From Dermanyssus gallinae (Eukaryota; Arthropoda; Arachnida; Mesostigmata; Dermanyssidae), in contig QVRM01003902.1 in the NCBI GenBank assembly GCA_003439945.1, positions 380,001-444,000 on the forward strand: DNA of 64,000 nucleotides, in the 5' to 3' direction. This document shows positions 12,600 to 25,066 of the stretch, piece after piece. The translations under genes and the position numbers were made by a program. The stretch's first letter is position 1. Every line of letters begins with the position of its first letter. Below the pieces are notes generated by a model that made no database searches, was not told the DNA's origin, and saw nothing but the letters and a program-made list of their open reading frames with translations.

Positions 12600-13860
12600 C
12601 TCACAGGTGATTGAACAGATTTAAAGATGCTGTCGCGGAGACGACCAGGTAGGTATCTGCGGCAGATTTTTTGGAGCCGTGAATGATTTAGAGGAGCAAT
12701 AGACCTAGCGCCAGTTGACATGCTTACGTCGGTGGGCATTGCACTTCTTACGGAGACATACCCGCAGGGGGAATTGCATGTCAATATGCGAGGGTTCCAA
12801 CAGCTGGCATTTCTACCTGCGGGAGGCCGTAATAGACCAGTACGTCCTAGTGCATTAGGTTTGAACTTGTTTGTGCCATTGTAAATGGCGACTTCAATGT
12901 CCGCATTGACAGTAGGGCTATCAACGATAAAGGTGAGGTGCTGCTCCAGTTGGCGGAATACTTTAGTCTGAAATGTGCAAATGCACAATGGAAAGACCAC
13001 AGCTATTTGAGTCTCAACGTAATCAGTCCCATTTACCTACTGTTTCACAACCCTGTCGGTGGCAAAGTTAAAAAGGTTCGATGTTGTCGAGGTAGCTGCA
13101 AGGTGTTAGCAGTTCTAAATATTCCTTATATTCAAGAAAAACAACGAAACAATGCATACTTGGTTACTATGAGGTATGAGTTAGTTAGCGGTAAATAGCC
13201 TCAAAGTGGGCCGTGATGTGGACGCATGCTATGAGCTGCTAGCGAAAGCTATAAGAAATGCAGTCAGATGGAAGCGACCGGGGCAGAAAAGATCACGAGG
13301 CTATTATTATTATTCTCAACCTTGTTATCTCGCTCAGCGTGGTCTGCTTGAGCTTCTACGCCATGCGAGGGTAAAGGAGCCACGGTAGCTGCTAGCCAGA
13401 CACAGGCTTGACCACTTCAGTGGTAAGTGTTAAGTTTACACAAAGCTATGCTATGACCACAAGCGCGAATACGCTAGGCGGGAAAAAATCCGACTACTCG
13501 AAAGAGCACAAAGGAAGCCCCCAGCCTGCGTTGTGCGCCTTCCTTTGTGCCTCGTAGGGAGGCAAACCACCTGCCTAGCGATAAATAGGTCATCTTATCA
13601 GTGTTCCATATAACTGAGAGATGGTACGTCTGGCTTCCACTATTGAACGCTCGCTTACATTGGAGCTAGACGCTTTGTCAGACGAGAGCAGAAAGAAGTG
13701 GAGGGATTTTACAGAGTAGAAACAGCACGGTCGCTAAAAGCGTACGACAGTACGACTCGAGTACAGCTCGAGCGCAAGCAAATTTGCACTGTTGTAAGTG
13801 TGCTAGAACCACCCTTAGCAATATCATACATCAGATTACAGACCGATTAAAAGACGCAGG
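12600..13860 (+). pseudogene. LINE endonuclease-domain relic (R1/jockey-like)
   Basis: The clearest motif is VNGDFNVRIDS followed by NDKGEVLLQLAEYFSLKCANA at about 12881-12990, the GDFN motif and following helix of the apurinic-type endonuclease of LINEs. Upstream, in other frames, ALLTETYPQGEL resembles the endonuclease catalytic-Glu region (LLQEPY in relatives). Downstream, VDACYELLAKAIRNAV (13.2 kb) and REYARREKIRLLERAQRKP (13.46 kb) resemble the linker between endonuclease and RT. Multiple stops are present. The region just upstream (11.88-12.45 kb) is CAA- and GAT-rich and could be remains of ORF1, but I cannot show this. Confidence 0.6.
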
Positions 13861-14214
13861 GTGATATTCACGGATCACTGGTTCAAACGTTCGGCCACGA
13901 CGGCTGTGAATAGCACACAATATCGTTGGAGACTGGAGACTCGCGTTCGACAAAAAGACGACGGCGAGACAAAGTTTATCGTTATTGCTTTTTCCCAATC
14001 TCGTCGCAGAGAAATTCTCTCTTCTCGTGCAGCTGACGGCGCCCTAATACTCTCCACAGATTGACACACCGACTCAGCCGATTAGAAGTGTAGTCGTTAT
14101 CGGCTTCGAGCGAAAAGTTTGAACATATTATGTTGTCACACGTAACGGTAGTTTCTTACACACAGCACGCCACATAAACTTTGTAAGCGATCTCAATCGA
14201 AGTAACGATTGCAT

Positions 14215-14269
14215 CAGCAACAACAACAACAACATTAACAACAACAGCAACAACAACAACAACACCAGC

Positions 14270-14343
<74 letters not shown>

Positions 14344-14348
14344 CGACG
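14215..14348. repeat. (CAA)n microsatellite, about 130 bp
   Basis: A long CAA/AAC array with scattered interruptions at its 5' side. It produces spurious poly-Leu and poly-Val frames on the minus strand. Confidence 0.95.
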
Positions 14349-16180
14349 ACAACAATGCAGCAGCAGCGACAACAATCATGGCAGCAAGGGCGTCGCAGAC
14401 AACAACGATAAGCAGGAGAAAAACTCAAGCCATCTCCGGGGGTATATTGGCCTGCTAGCGGTTATCTCTTAGCCTGATTTCCTAAGGCTAAGCCTCCTAA
14501 AGGACAAGCTTGACAACAGAGGCGTCGGCGCCTTTGTGTGGTAAACAAAAAAAAGTGGCAGCGATGGATGGCATTAGAACCGACGGCGTTTTGAACTGAC
14601 GGGTAAAGTCTTAACGTTCTACCTACCACCCTCTAGTAAGCAATTCCAAACTCTATAAAATGCCATACATAAATGCTCGCACAGCCACATAAGGCCCAAC
14701 TGCTCTGTCTCTAACTCTGTGGACTGGTTTCCACTCGAGCCGAGCCCACACAGCGTAGTATGCAAACCTCGCGTAATCGAGTGTTTGATTTTTCGGAGCG
14801 TTAACGACGGCGTTGGTTGCAATGGCGACCTGCGACCTACGCGACCTGACCTCTCTGAACAGCAAGCAATTCTCACAACTGGCAACTCCACCCACCCGAG
14901 TCATCGTCATCCACTTTGTTTCGGCGACCGATACCGCTGCTACCCTACGTTTGTTCTACCTGCTTACCGCTATTCTTCAAAACGAAAACGAAATGAAAAG
15001 GTTTCGTCTTATTCTTCTTCTTCTTCCTCTTCTTTCTGTCTCTATTCCTGGATGGAGCAAAACAACAACTCCGTCGTGCCCTTCTCGCTCGTATTGTTGG
15101 GATGGGCCCGTATGCACGCGAGATGTGCTGAAGACAAGCGGACGGCACTACGAACGGCAAGTCACTGCGTCAGTCGCTCGCTCGTTTGCAAGACAGCTAG
15201 CTGCTTGCTGTATGTACGCATCTCATTTTGTCGCGGTACGCTGGTGGCACCAACGCCAAAAAAAATGGCGCAGCGGTTTGTGATTCGAGTCATTCTCACT
15301 CGTCCGACTCATACCGCGTCTCCGACTTCACCGACCGTTGCTTCACCGCGAGGCGTTACCGGCAAAGCACCTCAACACAACGACGCCATATTATGATCGC
15401 CTGGTGGCTACTTAGAGCAGAGAACCGTTCCAACGGTCCAAACGGCAGGTGGTGGGAAATCTCGTCACCTTCCTCTCTCTTCCTCTTCCTTTCGCCCTCT
15501 CTCTCTCTTCCTCTTCCTCTCGGCCCCTATCTCTCTCTATCTCTCGCCTGCGTGACCTTTAGAAGAAACTGCGTGCCGCTGCGAGCCCTGAATGACAACC
15601 CGGAGAAACATGGAGAAGGATACCTCGCCGCCTACCGTCAAGGCAAGATTGCGGATGGGCCAAGAAAAGAACAGCGGCGCAATATTGTCGTCGCCCGTTC
15701 GTTTCTCGCTGGGGCAAGGGCGTGCATGTATTCTTGATGCAACCCGACAGCAGTAGATATTCACTTGTCTTGTTTGCTGCTTCCTCGGCTTCGTTGTTCC
15801 CGGCTACCTATGTTTCTGCCTGCCTCCGTAATCCAGAGGTTTCTTCTCTCTCTGGTGTTTGCCGCTTTCGTTCTTTCTCTAAATCCTTCGGCCGTCTGCT
15901 TCTGGCCTGACCAAACCAGGGTCTACCTCTGTGGGCAGAGGCAGCTCTTTTTCCCTTTTTTTTCGTCCAGGTCGGACTTGGTCGGACGGAGAAACAAGAA
16001 GCAACTCAACGACAACCTGTCATTTTTTTACTACAGCGATTGCTTCGATGTTGGCTTGTCGAGCGGCCGCGACACCATCACCTCACCTCGCCCTGGGTGC
16101 TCACTAAGACGGTGTCGCCACACATGCTACGGCTGCGTGTTCGAACATGCCACCAACTCAAAAGTTGTTAAATTTGACCG

Positions 16181-16199
16181 TATATATATATGTATATAT

Positions 16200-16248
<49 letters not shown>
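16181..16248. repeat. (TA)n array with phase breaks
   Basis: TA run with a TG interruption and one phase slip (ATAATA). Located about 0.7 kb upstream of the mariner element. Confidence 0.95.
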
Positions 16249-16252
<4 letters not shown>

Positions 16253-16987
16253 ACGGCAACAAAAATGTTGGCCACGTTTTAACGACAGAACCGATTCGCT
16301 TAGCGCCACCTTACAAGGGTAATTTTGGTGATACCATCTCGACGGTGGTTCGATTCGTGATATGATGATTTTAATAACATCTGCAATTTGCGGGAAAATC
16401 ACAGCTTCGTGTCGGCAATGGGCAAAAAGACGAAGAACCTACACAACGGTAGGTTCTTATTCCTTGTAGGCGCCACTGACACAAAGCTGTGACTTGGCGA
16501 CAAATTGCAGACGCTGGAGTTCTCAGCTTTTCTTCTACTATCCGTGTGACGCTTTCGCAACCTTTTTTGCAACGTATCTCTGTCATTCAGGATTTGCGCT
16601 TCTATTTTATTCTTTTTAATTTCTTCCTTGGTGTGTATTGCCTGTGTTATTGCTGCCAGCGATTAGTCTAAAGCACAAAGTGTGCGCGTGTTTGTGTGAC
16701 TCACAGTGCGGGTCATCGTGCGGGGGGGTGTGCATGAAAGTTAGAGGCAGTTGGTCGTTGCACAAGTGAATCGGCACAAATAAAGTGCCTGTGACCTGAC
16801 ACACAGGCCTTTCATCTTCACAGGCAAAAGCTAAGCGCGAACGTGGGCTTGGCTACAGCGGTTGAAACTTTACGTCGAAACCCTCAGACCGTGGGGACGC
16901 CACTTGGACAGGCAGCGGCAAAACTTCGAAAGTCGTTCACTCCGCCCTTATCGGACTACCCCCGCCACATGACGAAGGGTGTATATA

Positions 16988-18245
16988 CGAGGTGTGTTCA
17001 AAAAGTATCGCGACTTTTGTGTTTTTTCAAAAATTATTCATTTATTCATGAATATTTATTTTGTCCCCTTCAAAGTAATCCCCATGAGATATTATACACT
17101 TGTGCCAACGGGTTTTCCAATCTTCGAAGCACTTCAAAAAACCATTTTTTTTTATCTTGCTCAGCTCCTCCTTCGATGCCGTCTTTATCTCGTCAAGCGT
17201 AGCGTAACGTCGTCCTTTCATGGGCCTCTTCAGTTTAGGGAACAAGAAAAAGTCACAAGGGGCCAGATCTGGGGAATACGGTGGCTGCGGCATCATTAGT
17301 GTGTTGTTTTTGGCCAAAAACTCGCGCACAAGCAACGATGTGTGAGCAGGGGCGTTATCGTGGTGCAAAAGCCAATTTTTGTTCTTCCACAAATCCGGGC
17401 GTTTCTGGCGGATTGCTTCGCGCAAATTGCGCATAACTTGCAGGTAATATTCCTTATTGACCGTTCTACCCTGTGGCAAGAACTCATGATGCACCACGCC
17501 CCTGCAATCGAAGAAAACTGTCAGCAAAACTTTCACATTCGACCGAACTTGGCGCGCTTTTTTCGGTCTTGGTTCGTGCGGCAGCTTCCATTGAGATGAT
17601 TGAGCTTTGGTTTCCACGTCATAACCATAAACCCACGATTCGTCACCAGTTATGACCCTCTGGAGCAAATTTGGGTCGTCGCGGACAGAGTCCAACATCT
17701 CATTAGCAATGTTCATGCGATGCTGTTTTTGGTCGCAATTGAGCAATTTTGGTACGAATTTCGCGGCGACCCGTCTCATGCCCAAATCATTGATAAAAAT
17801 CGAATGGCACGAGCCAATCGATATGTTTAGGTCCTCAGCAACTTCTCTAACGGTGATTCGACGATTGGCCAATACCATTTTCTCCACTTCATTAATTTTT
17901 TCGTCTGTTGTTGAAGTGCTCGGGCGTCCGGCACGCTCTTCGTCGTTCACATCTTCTCGGCCTTCTGAGAACATTTTGTACCACCGATAAACGTTGCTTC
18001 GGTCCAAGGAAGCTTCTCCGTATGCCACAGTCAACATTCCATATTAATTTCGTTTTCACACAAAATTTGAGTTCTATCCATTTTTTAATAGGTAAAATCG
18101 AGACGATCCAAAACACGTGCAAGAAAGAGCTGTCACATTAAGTGACATTCAAATGGCGGCTTGTCGCATAATATACCACTACGCCACAAAAATCTCGAAT
18201 TACGTATCGCGAAATTCAAAAGTCGCGATATGTTTGACGACCTGT
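16988..18245 (-). mobile_element. mariner-family DNA transposon, about 1.26 kb
   Basis: The element is flanked by TA dinucleotides at 16986-16987 and 18246-18247, the mariner target-site duplication. Imperfect terminal inverted repeats of about 30 bp share the 13-mer ATCGCGACTTTTG (17007-17019, and in reverse complement at 18217-18229). It carries one minus-strand transposase gene that fills most of the element. The total length is normal for mariners (about 1.3 kb). It lies upstream of the arrestin gene. The coding region is well preserved compared with every other mobile sequence here, so it is probably the youngest insertion in the window. Confidence 0.9.
17042..18037 (-). pseudogene. mariner transposase, near-complete but 5'-frameshifted
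   Basis: A 331-codon open frame. Helix-turn-helix-like DNA-binding sequence lies at residues 61-90. The catalytic triad is complete: Asp132 in TGDESW, Asp227 in HDNAPAH and Asp262 in YSPDLAPCD. The 34-residue gap between the last two is the DD34D hallmark of mariner. The family normally has 10-20 more N-terminal residues containing a KFCVK-like motif. That motif (IELKFCVK) is found immediately upstream in another frame near 18055-18075, so a small deletion or frameshift separates it from the open frame. The enzyme is therefore probably inactive as encoded unless a shorter N-terminus works. Cut-and-paste transposition of TA-flanked DNA is the family function. Confidence 0.9.
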
Positions 18246-20249
18246 TACTGTTTGCTATATTGTGTAATGTACTGATATAATTTAATTCAATATGATTCGA
18301 ACACCACAAGGGCGGCACCGAGGTTTGAAGATTGTATGCAAGACAGCCATGAAGGGGCACCGAGTCAATGCAGCAGGCGCGTGCAGGACACGGGTCGTGC
18401 CTCGGTTGATTCCGAGACGCAGCGCTAACGATGGCAGCGAGGGGCAGAAATTGACGCTTGGCTGAACTTGCCTTTGGTGTGAGCGAACGGTAGGAGTTCC
18501 TCCATAGTGTAAGAAATGCCAATTTGCAATAAGCAAGTAAAGTATTCGGAAGATGCCAGAATAAAGAAAACTGAGCAAGAAGGCACCAAGAGAGGACAAA
18601 CGAAACGCCCTGCATAAACGTCTGCAGAGACAAACTACTTTCTATGCGTTCACAGGTAGAAAATGCCGCGAATGCTGAGTTACTGCAATTTAACTTTAGA
18701 CAGAAATATTTGCCAGTAGGGAGTGACCAGTGAAATGATTGGAATTTTGCGTTTTCAAAGCGAACGTCAAACTCGACGTCATTCCACGTAAGGCCAACAG
18801 ATGAAAATCAAATATGGCAGGGTAGGGGCAGACGAGGACGTCAGAGAGTGGACACAAAGCCATCGTACTCGACAAAGATAACGTGACACATATGCAGACA
18901 CGCTCAAAATCTGCAGAACAAGATACCAATAGTATACGCAACCGAGGACCAAGTGGTCGTCAAGCGGGTACAGCAGCTAAACGACAATGACTTGAAGCTA
19001 TGCATGCAAAGAATCGAAACGGGAAATGAAGCAGTGACTACCTTCAGAAAGGGGTTAGCCAAGTATGAAGAGGCGGAAATGACTACGCTTAACCTCAAAG
19101 AAACAAAACCTCCTACAGACGAACGTGAAGGCCATTGATGATTTCACCATCCGAGCAACAGGTCAATACACGGAGAAGATCTTTAAGTCGAGGCAATAGA
19201 GCGATAGCAAACCATCGCCATGCCCTCAGCAACGACTGCGCGTGAACCACTGACAAATTGCGCGCTGCAATTCTGATATCCAATAGAATCTTAATACGTA
19301 CTGCGATCAAACGCCCTGGTTAGCATAAGATGCCAGCATGTAGAACACACCGCACTGGTTTGCAGTCAGCAGGCGGTAACCGCTCTAAGATGCCACAGGA
19401 GTATCACACTAGGGTGTACGGCAAAAGAGTGCACGGGCAAACAGTTACACTACACTTGCGAGACAAACGAACACACAGCAAACTCAGCTATTCGTTCTGT
19501 TCAAACAGAACAAAACTACTAGCAGTTATAGAAAACTGCGTAACGAGGAGAACCACTATTACGGTTGGAGATTCAACCCCCCGTACGGGAAGAACAACGT
19601 GCATCTGTAGAAATACACAATGAAGAAGCTACGTCTGTAGGTATACGCAATGTGTGCAACTACGTTGTCAACAGGTTTGCCAGAAGAATCTTATAACAGT
19701 CACCGGGGATTGCTAGAAAAACGAAGAACTACAATCTCCCACAGAAGGACAACCGGTTCCAAAAATAATGAATAATGTATAAGCTCGAAAATATGAAAGT
19801 AATTTGTCGCACGGCATGCTCAACAAGATAATGCATAGAAGAGGTGCAACCCTGACCCCACTGAAAAACGCCGAACATGGTGCAAGTGAGAGCAACTACA
19901 GACAATACTAGAAATATTTGCTTAACCAGGGCAAATGACATATATTAAGTTGTGAGGAGGTTAACTTTCCTTTGGATAGTCGTATACGTTATTGCCGCAA
20001 CTCCCTAAGGAGACATGCTTCGGGAGATAAGCGACTTTAAGATAAGAAATGCATACTTTCTCTAGTGCTATTTACGGGATAATTCAATGCAGCGTCAGAA
20101 GTTTATGAACCAAATAAAACAAACCAGAGAGGTAGAATTATCATGGTGTGGCGCCAGTGGATGGCACCGTAAAACCTAGTCACTTAACACAGGCTCTACC
20201 GCCATTAGCTTAGGAGTCAGCCGTCGACCTCACAATCTAGAAAACTTAA

Positions 20250-20650
20250 CACGTGCATAAGGCTACGAAGTGGCAAATTCTGACCAAAGGAGAATACTTT
20301 ATGGGCTACTACTACTACATAGAATTCAGAATATCTTCACATCTGTTGCTGAGCATTATGCCTATTAAACAGCCTGTACAAGTCCACCAGCAGAAATACA
20401 CATGTAAAAACTACAAAGCACTGGCAGCGACGGCCATATGTTTGACAGTAGGGGCACCGCAGGGACTCATAATCAGCGGCCTGCAGTTGGATATTACTTA
20501 TGAGGGTGTATCTCAGCTAAAGCTTCATGGAAGACGCAGACAGCAGATCGTGGTCGCGATAAAGGCCAGTGCAGCCAAGCAACTCGAATGCAGAACAAAC
20601 AAAGCTCTGGCGGATTGACATGTTGCACACGACAGATATGGAACGCACAG
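20250..20650 (+). pseudogene. LINE reverse transcriptase fragment (R1-like)
   Basis: An open plus-strand stretch contains LTVGAPQG, then QLDITYEGVSQLKL, then VVAIKASAAKQLECRTNKAL. These correspond to RT motifs 4-5: the GxPQG box, the LxWDxxYxGLL segment, the bases flanking the YADD active site and the helix after it. The YADD tetrad itself is mutated away (RRRQQI in its place). The family is R1-like by the IKA..xEELexxxNxAL pattern. Flanking sequence from 18.7 to 20.2 kb and from 20.65 to 21.3 kb is AG-rich and may be more of the same element, but no motif is clear. Confidence 0.6.
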
Positions 20651-21299
20651 AAGATTTCTACGCCAAGCGGAGTTAGTACCGGCGTTAGGATACTCGACGT
20701 TTTACGTTACGAGCCGTTCAAACGGGGCATTGTCATGGCAAGCATGATCAACAGACCGATCATAACGAATTCAAGCCCCGGCTTTGTTGGTTGTGACTGT
20801 TGGACGTAGTCGTCATTGTCCTGTTGCTACAATCCTCCGCTGGAAAAAGCCCACAGAAGTCCAGTGACGAGAACACAATGACGGTAGGTGCATTTCGACG
20901 CAGACAATTAGACAGTGCCACAGGCATCTTAGCCTATTACGAGCGCCTAAAATGTTGCTGTTAAGGCGTTAAATAATATTCAGGGTTAAAAAGAGTTTTA
21001 CAAAGCGATAGAAAGAGCTTTATCGAAAATGCACCTTCTGCCAAAACGCTTATAATATCCTCTGGAACACATTGCAGTATCTAGTATAAAAAATGCAGAG
21101 GCGACCGATATGATGGATAGTGTTAAACTACAGACAATGGAGAAATTGAAATACGTAAGAGCCGCTCTAGAAAGGGCACTGCAGATGAAAGAGGACAGGG
21201 CTAGAAGACGAACGATTGTGCACAATGCAATAATATTGGGTTTGGTGGTAGTTCCCGGTCCCGAGGAGAACTAGCGACATTTTCATGCGCTACAGCTTC

Positions 21300-22145
21300 A
21301 CATTACTGCGAGCTATATCGACGGCCGACGTGTACGTCTGTGTACGTTGCAATTTTCAGTTGGTTCTCTATAGGACTAACAGCATGGGTGATGCACGTCA
21401 TTTCGTTGCGGTTTCTACGTACCTGGACTGTAACAACAGCAACAACAACAAGCTACTATCTGTCTGTGTTACGGAGAAAAATCGTTGCCTTGTGTCAGAC
21501 AGGCAATGCTGCTGCTACTGCAGAACGGCCCAAAAACGTAGGTTACGAATGATAGCCAATTCCTGCATCCTCATATGACCAACGTCAGAGCATCATACTC
21601 GCACGATTCATGCGCACGATATTGCGCACGCGATGCTCGTGATTGGCATTAGTATCATAACCGGGCACTATATATGGTTACGTTGCATGGCATCAGCTGC
21701 AAGGGCGGCGGTGGCGGTAGCGACGGTACAGGGGGGGGGGGGGAATCTGTTTTTCTCCGAGTTGCTGTTTTTCTCGTACTACTTCCCTTCTCTCTTTCCG
21801 TCTGCCTTCGTTGCGCGGTCGGTCGGTCGCGATGAAACGTGCGTCGACTGCATGACTGATTATCCAGGTCTCAGATCACGTTGCTGCATACGATCTCGCA
21901 GAGCCGGGGCTTCGGGCCGCCGGCTGGCCCCTTTGGCGTCGGCTGACGTGGCGATGCAGCCCGCCAGAGCTCAACATTCTGCAATGCGTTTGCGGCTTAA
22001 CTTCCTGTTGGTCCTGTTTTTCACGGTTTTGTTCGCTGGGTCTCTCTTTCATTGTCGTTCGCACGCGCTAGTTGCTTGCTAATAGCCCAGCAAACGTTCT
22101 GCGGCATCTATATTTTTGGACTCATTCATATAAATCAGTATGTGT

Positions 22146-22184
<39 letters not shown>

Positions 22185-22659
22185 GGTGTTAGCGTTTAAG
22201 GATGGGCGGGAAAAAGATGCGTAAAAGGCCAAACGAGCCAGCGCCGGACCAACTGGGCCGGGAATCAAGGAAGCGATTGCCTTGCTTGCCGCTATGAGAT
22301 CGTCTTGGTCGTCGACGTTGCAGCGAAGAAGTAGCAGTATCAGCAGTAACTACGAAAACGGCACCTTGTACCGCAAAGACACGTTCACAGATATATATAT
22401 ATATATATAATCCCACCCCACGCAGCCTCGGTGGATCGCGCCGCGTAAAAGCGACATGAAAGCTTCGCTTAGCTACTTGCCACTCAGCGGCGAGCTAAAG
22501 TACAGCCAACCGAAGAAACCGACAACAATCAGTAAATTTGGCGTGGCATTGCGTCGTGCACTTAACGGTGGGCGTCACGCCCATGCGGCCCTTTCTGGCC
22601 GGCATCGTCGACGTCGAACTTGGCAGATTATACGCACTGTCGTTCTCTCTCTCTCTCTC

Positions 22660-22715
<56 letters not shown>

Positions 22716-23981
22716 GATAGCTCCAGTATCTCTTGCCATTTCGCCCACAGTTTCCTCCTTTTCCCTGCACTATTTTCCGCCCCGGCTCCGACTCAGCCTG
22801 TCTCTGGCCGTCCTCCCTCCACCGCGTCGGCACGCGTGTCTCCCAATTGCCATTCTTCCGCTATCTCGATCTGTCGATGATCTAACCATCAGGCTCTTGG
22901 GGGCGTATTGAGGGGGCAGGCCGACTTCATAGCCACCAAACGCAGCACCGCCACCATCAGGCGACGACGGCAGTGTCGTCATAGTAATTATTATCGGAGC
23001 GTTGCCGACGACGAAGCCTAGGATATGTCCTTGTTATCGTGTGGATTTGGACAACGGCACGCTGCGACAACATGCCAATGTTTTGGTTGCATATGGCTCC
23101 AGTAGCGTCGTTCAACACGCCAGGACCAATTAGCGGAGACCCAGCGTGTTTACTGATAGAACGCGCCGGGCCTCGCCTGATGGATGGATCATTGTATCAC
23201 CATCAAGGAACTATATTGACAGGACACCCGACGAGAGGGCACCGCATACCTGCGCTAACATTTGCCCCGCACTGGCCGTGCAGAGGGGAAATGTGTGGCG
23301 TTTAAATCGATAGCGATGATGAGATAATGGGAAACGTAACTTTCCATACGGTAGTGTAGATCGTGACGTCTATTAACATATGAATAGCAGTAGTAATATA
23401 TGCATATTACTCATTCCATGGTGCTACAAATATGTGTATTTAGCGGTGAATTTGCCGGCAATGGACGAAGCCCCGACAAGTAGAGGAACAATCCTGTGGA
23501 GACGGACTAATGAATCTGCTAATGCAGTATCACCAAATTATGCACTATACAAACAAGCCGTGTCAATCACCAAAATGAGTTTCGAACATACATACATATA
23601 AATGTAGAGCACAGAAGTATTTCTTCCTATGTGCAACAATATCCTGTGTTCCGCTCTCAATGCGCCAATATTGTGTTTGTTGCTACGTTTTTTTTAACGC
23701 TCTGACAACCACATTTTAGACGCTCGTAAATAAGCTAAGTTGCTTGTGCCACGATATCGTCTAAATGCATCTATCGTCATTGCGTGCTCGTACTGGAATT
23801 ATGTAGGCTTTCTCCAGCAGAGGTATATAGCTAATGAGGTTATTATTATTGTTGCTGTAAATTTTGCCTCCCTTCCCCGCGGTCGCTTGTGGTTGTGTTA
23901 ACGGCCAGCTTATAATAAATGAGGTTGTGGTTGTTGTTTTCTGCTTGGTGTTGCTGTGTGATATTTGCGGCCCGTTTTCAG
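21300..23981. other. unassigned sequence upstream of the candidate first exon
   Basis: A G12 run near 21731, three TA arrays and moderately GC-rich islands (21.65-22.08 kb and 22.75-23.3 kb). Short open frames are present on both strands without homology that I can recognise. It may contain the arrestin promoter or 5' untranslated exons; I see no decisive TATA or initiator element. Confidence 0.35.
22644..22714. repeat. (CT)n then (TA)n compound microsatellite
   Basis: A CT run (22644-22660) continues directly into TA (22662-22714). Two more TA arrays lie at 22148-22182 and 22391-22409, so three occur within 570 bp. Confidence 0.95.
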
Positions 23982-24352
23982 CCCCCATCCAGGATCCACC
24001 ATAGACGCCGAGGTCAGACCTGTGCTCTGTTCGTCACCGTTGTCGAGACGAAGTCGAGCTGCCTCTGGCGAGACTCAGCGGCCGACGCCCAATGTGAGGT
24101 TTGTGTTGCCGCGATCGCACCACGACGACGACGCCCTGCGGACAGAAGACGACTCGGATTACGGCGACAAGGAAAAAACCCCCGAAGTCGAACGCGAAGC
24201 TCAAGCTGGTCAAAGGGGCTTCGGCGGCGGCGGCGTCGGCGGCAACGCCGGCAGTAGAAGCGGCGAAGACATCGTACGCGACATCGGAAAAAAGAGCGAA
24301 ACAACACCTGGACAACAGCAGCAGCAGCAGCAAGGTCGGCAACAGCGACTTG
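23982..24352 (+). CDS. candidate upstream coding exon, disordered protein (possibly arrestin N-terminal extension)
   Basis: A GC-rich island in AT-rich surroundings. One frame stays open from a Met at 23965 to 24489 and reads as a plausible disordered segment: an acidic Asp/Glu/Lys stretch, a Gly-rich run and a run of seven Gln. A pyrimidine-rich acceptor ends at 23981 and a GTGCGT donor starts at 24353. If joined to an acceptor at 24940-24941, the frame runs on without a stop into the arrestin exon at 25067-25222. That in-frame fit would occur by chance about one time in three. The other forward frames are Arg-rich or Ala/Ser-rich and less convincing. It may equally be 5' untranslated or non-coding GC-rich DNA. 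No homology is recognised. Confidence 0.3.
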
Positions 24353-24588
24353 GTGCGTCCCAAAGCGTACATAACAGGCAAACTTGTACACAAGAACTCG
24401 CGGCAGCGAGTTACGCTTATGTGACTGTTCGAATTAAAGAGCAGCGAGGTGTTGTCAGATCTCTGACTGTCGATGATGCTCAACCTTAGGCAATACGCAC
24501 GAATTTGCAATTTTTTTTCAATTGAAATCCGTTAACAACTCTTAGTATATAGTCATACAAATTGCATATATCTATATACATTAAATGC

Positions 24589-24608
24589 ATATATATATAT
24601 ATATATAT
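24589..24608. repeat. short (TA)n array
   Basis: Lies in the AT-rich 589-bp interval between the candidate disordered exon (ending 24352) and the acceptor before arrestin exon 1. The AT-richness there is consistent with an intron. Confidence 0.85.
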
Positions 24609-25066
24609 GAGAAAGAAAATGATAAGATGGAAGAGAGGGGAAAAAGAGGGTACACAACGTAATAGGTTAGGCAGAGTCGAAAATTTCGACACGCTAAGTC
24701 AATCAAAGTTGACTGAAATCTGCGGATCTGTTTTTGTTGCGGTAAATAGATATATATTATAGAATTATCTTAGGATACATTAATAGATACGAGTTCCAAT
24801 CTAGAGGAAGGGACGATACGTCTAGCAAGAGTTTCTGGTGGCGTTAACGTTCTGCCGTGTATTTGTGTGGCTGTGGGACTGTGATGCGCGAATCTCTCTA
24901 TGTTTGGCGCCTGTCTGTCGACCTCGTCTGATGTCTACCAGTTGGAAGGAATCAGGTTGGAAGCCGCAGCAGCAGCCACAAGATATACTCATACATCCGC
25001 AGCAGAGGAAGGTGCTCGGCAAGAAACAGCTCCACCAGTGCTGCTGGTACAACCGTCAGTCGAAGG

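Larger units (their letters stand above)
13861..16987. other. intergenic stretch with CT-rich and CAA-rich blocks
   Basis: Holds the CAA array at 14.2 kb, TTCTTC/CTTCTTC runs near 15.0 kb and CT-rich tracts at 15.47-15.55 kb. The 225-codon frame at 14719-15396 overlaps other open frames of similar length and has no recognisable domain. A CpG-containing, relatively GC-rich composition near 14.7-15.4 kb could mark a promoter or 5' exon of a gene, but nothing decides it. Confidence 0.4.

Noticed and set aside
12479..13000. 173-codon minus-strand frame
   Set aside because: It is antisense to plus-strand LINE endonuclease motifs (GDFN region), which explain the sequence better.
14128..14428. Poly-Leu and poly-Val membrane-like frames
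   Set aside because: Products of the (CAA)n array read on the minus strand.
14719..15396. Longest non-element open frame upstream of the gene (225 codons)
   Set aside because: It overlaps other long frames in the same bases, is biased by TTC/CT repeats, has no recognisable domain and no consistent splice context.
23919..24510. Competing frames over the GC-rich block (signal-peptide-like Arg-rich plus frame; minus-strand frames of 125 and 158 codons)
   Set aside because: Arg-runs and Cys/Val-rich translations are what a CGA/GGC-rich block gives in wrong frames; only one frame connects by splicing to arrestin.
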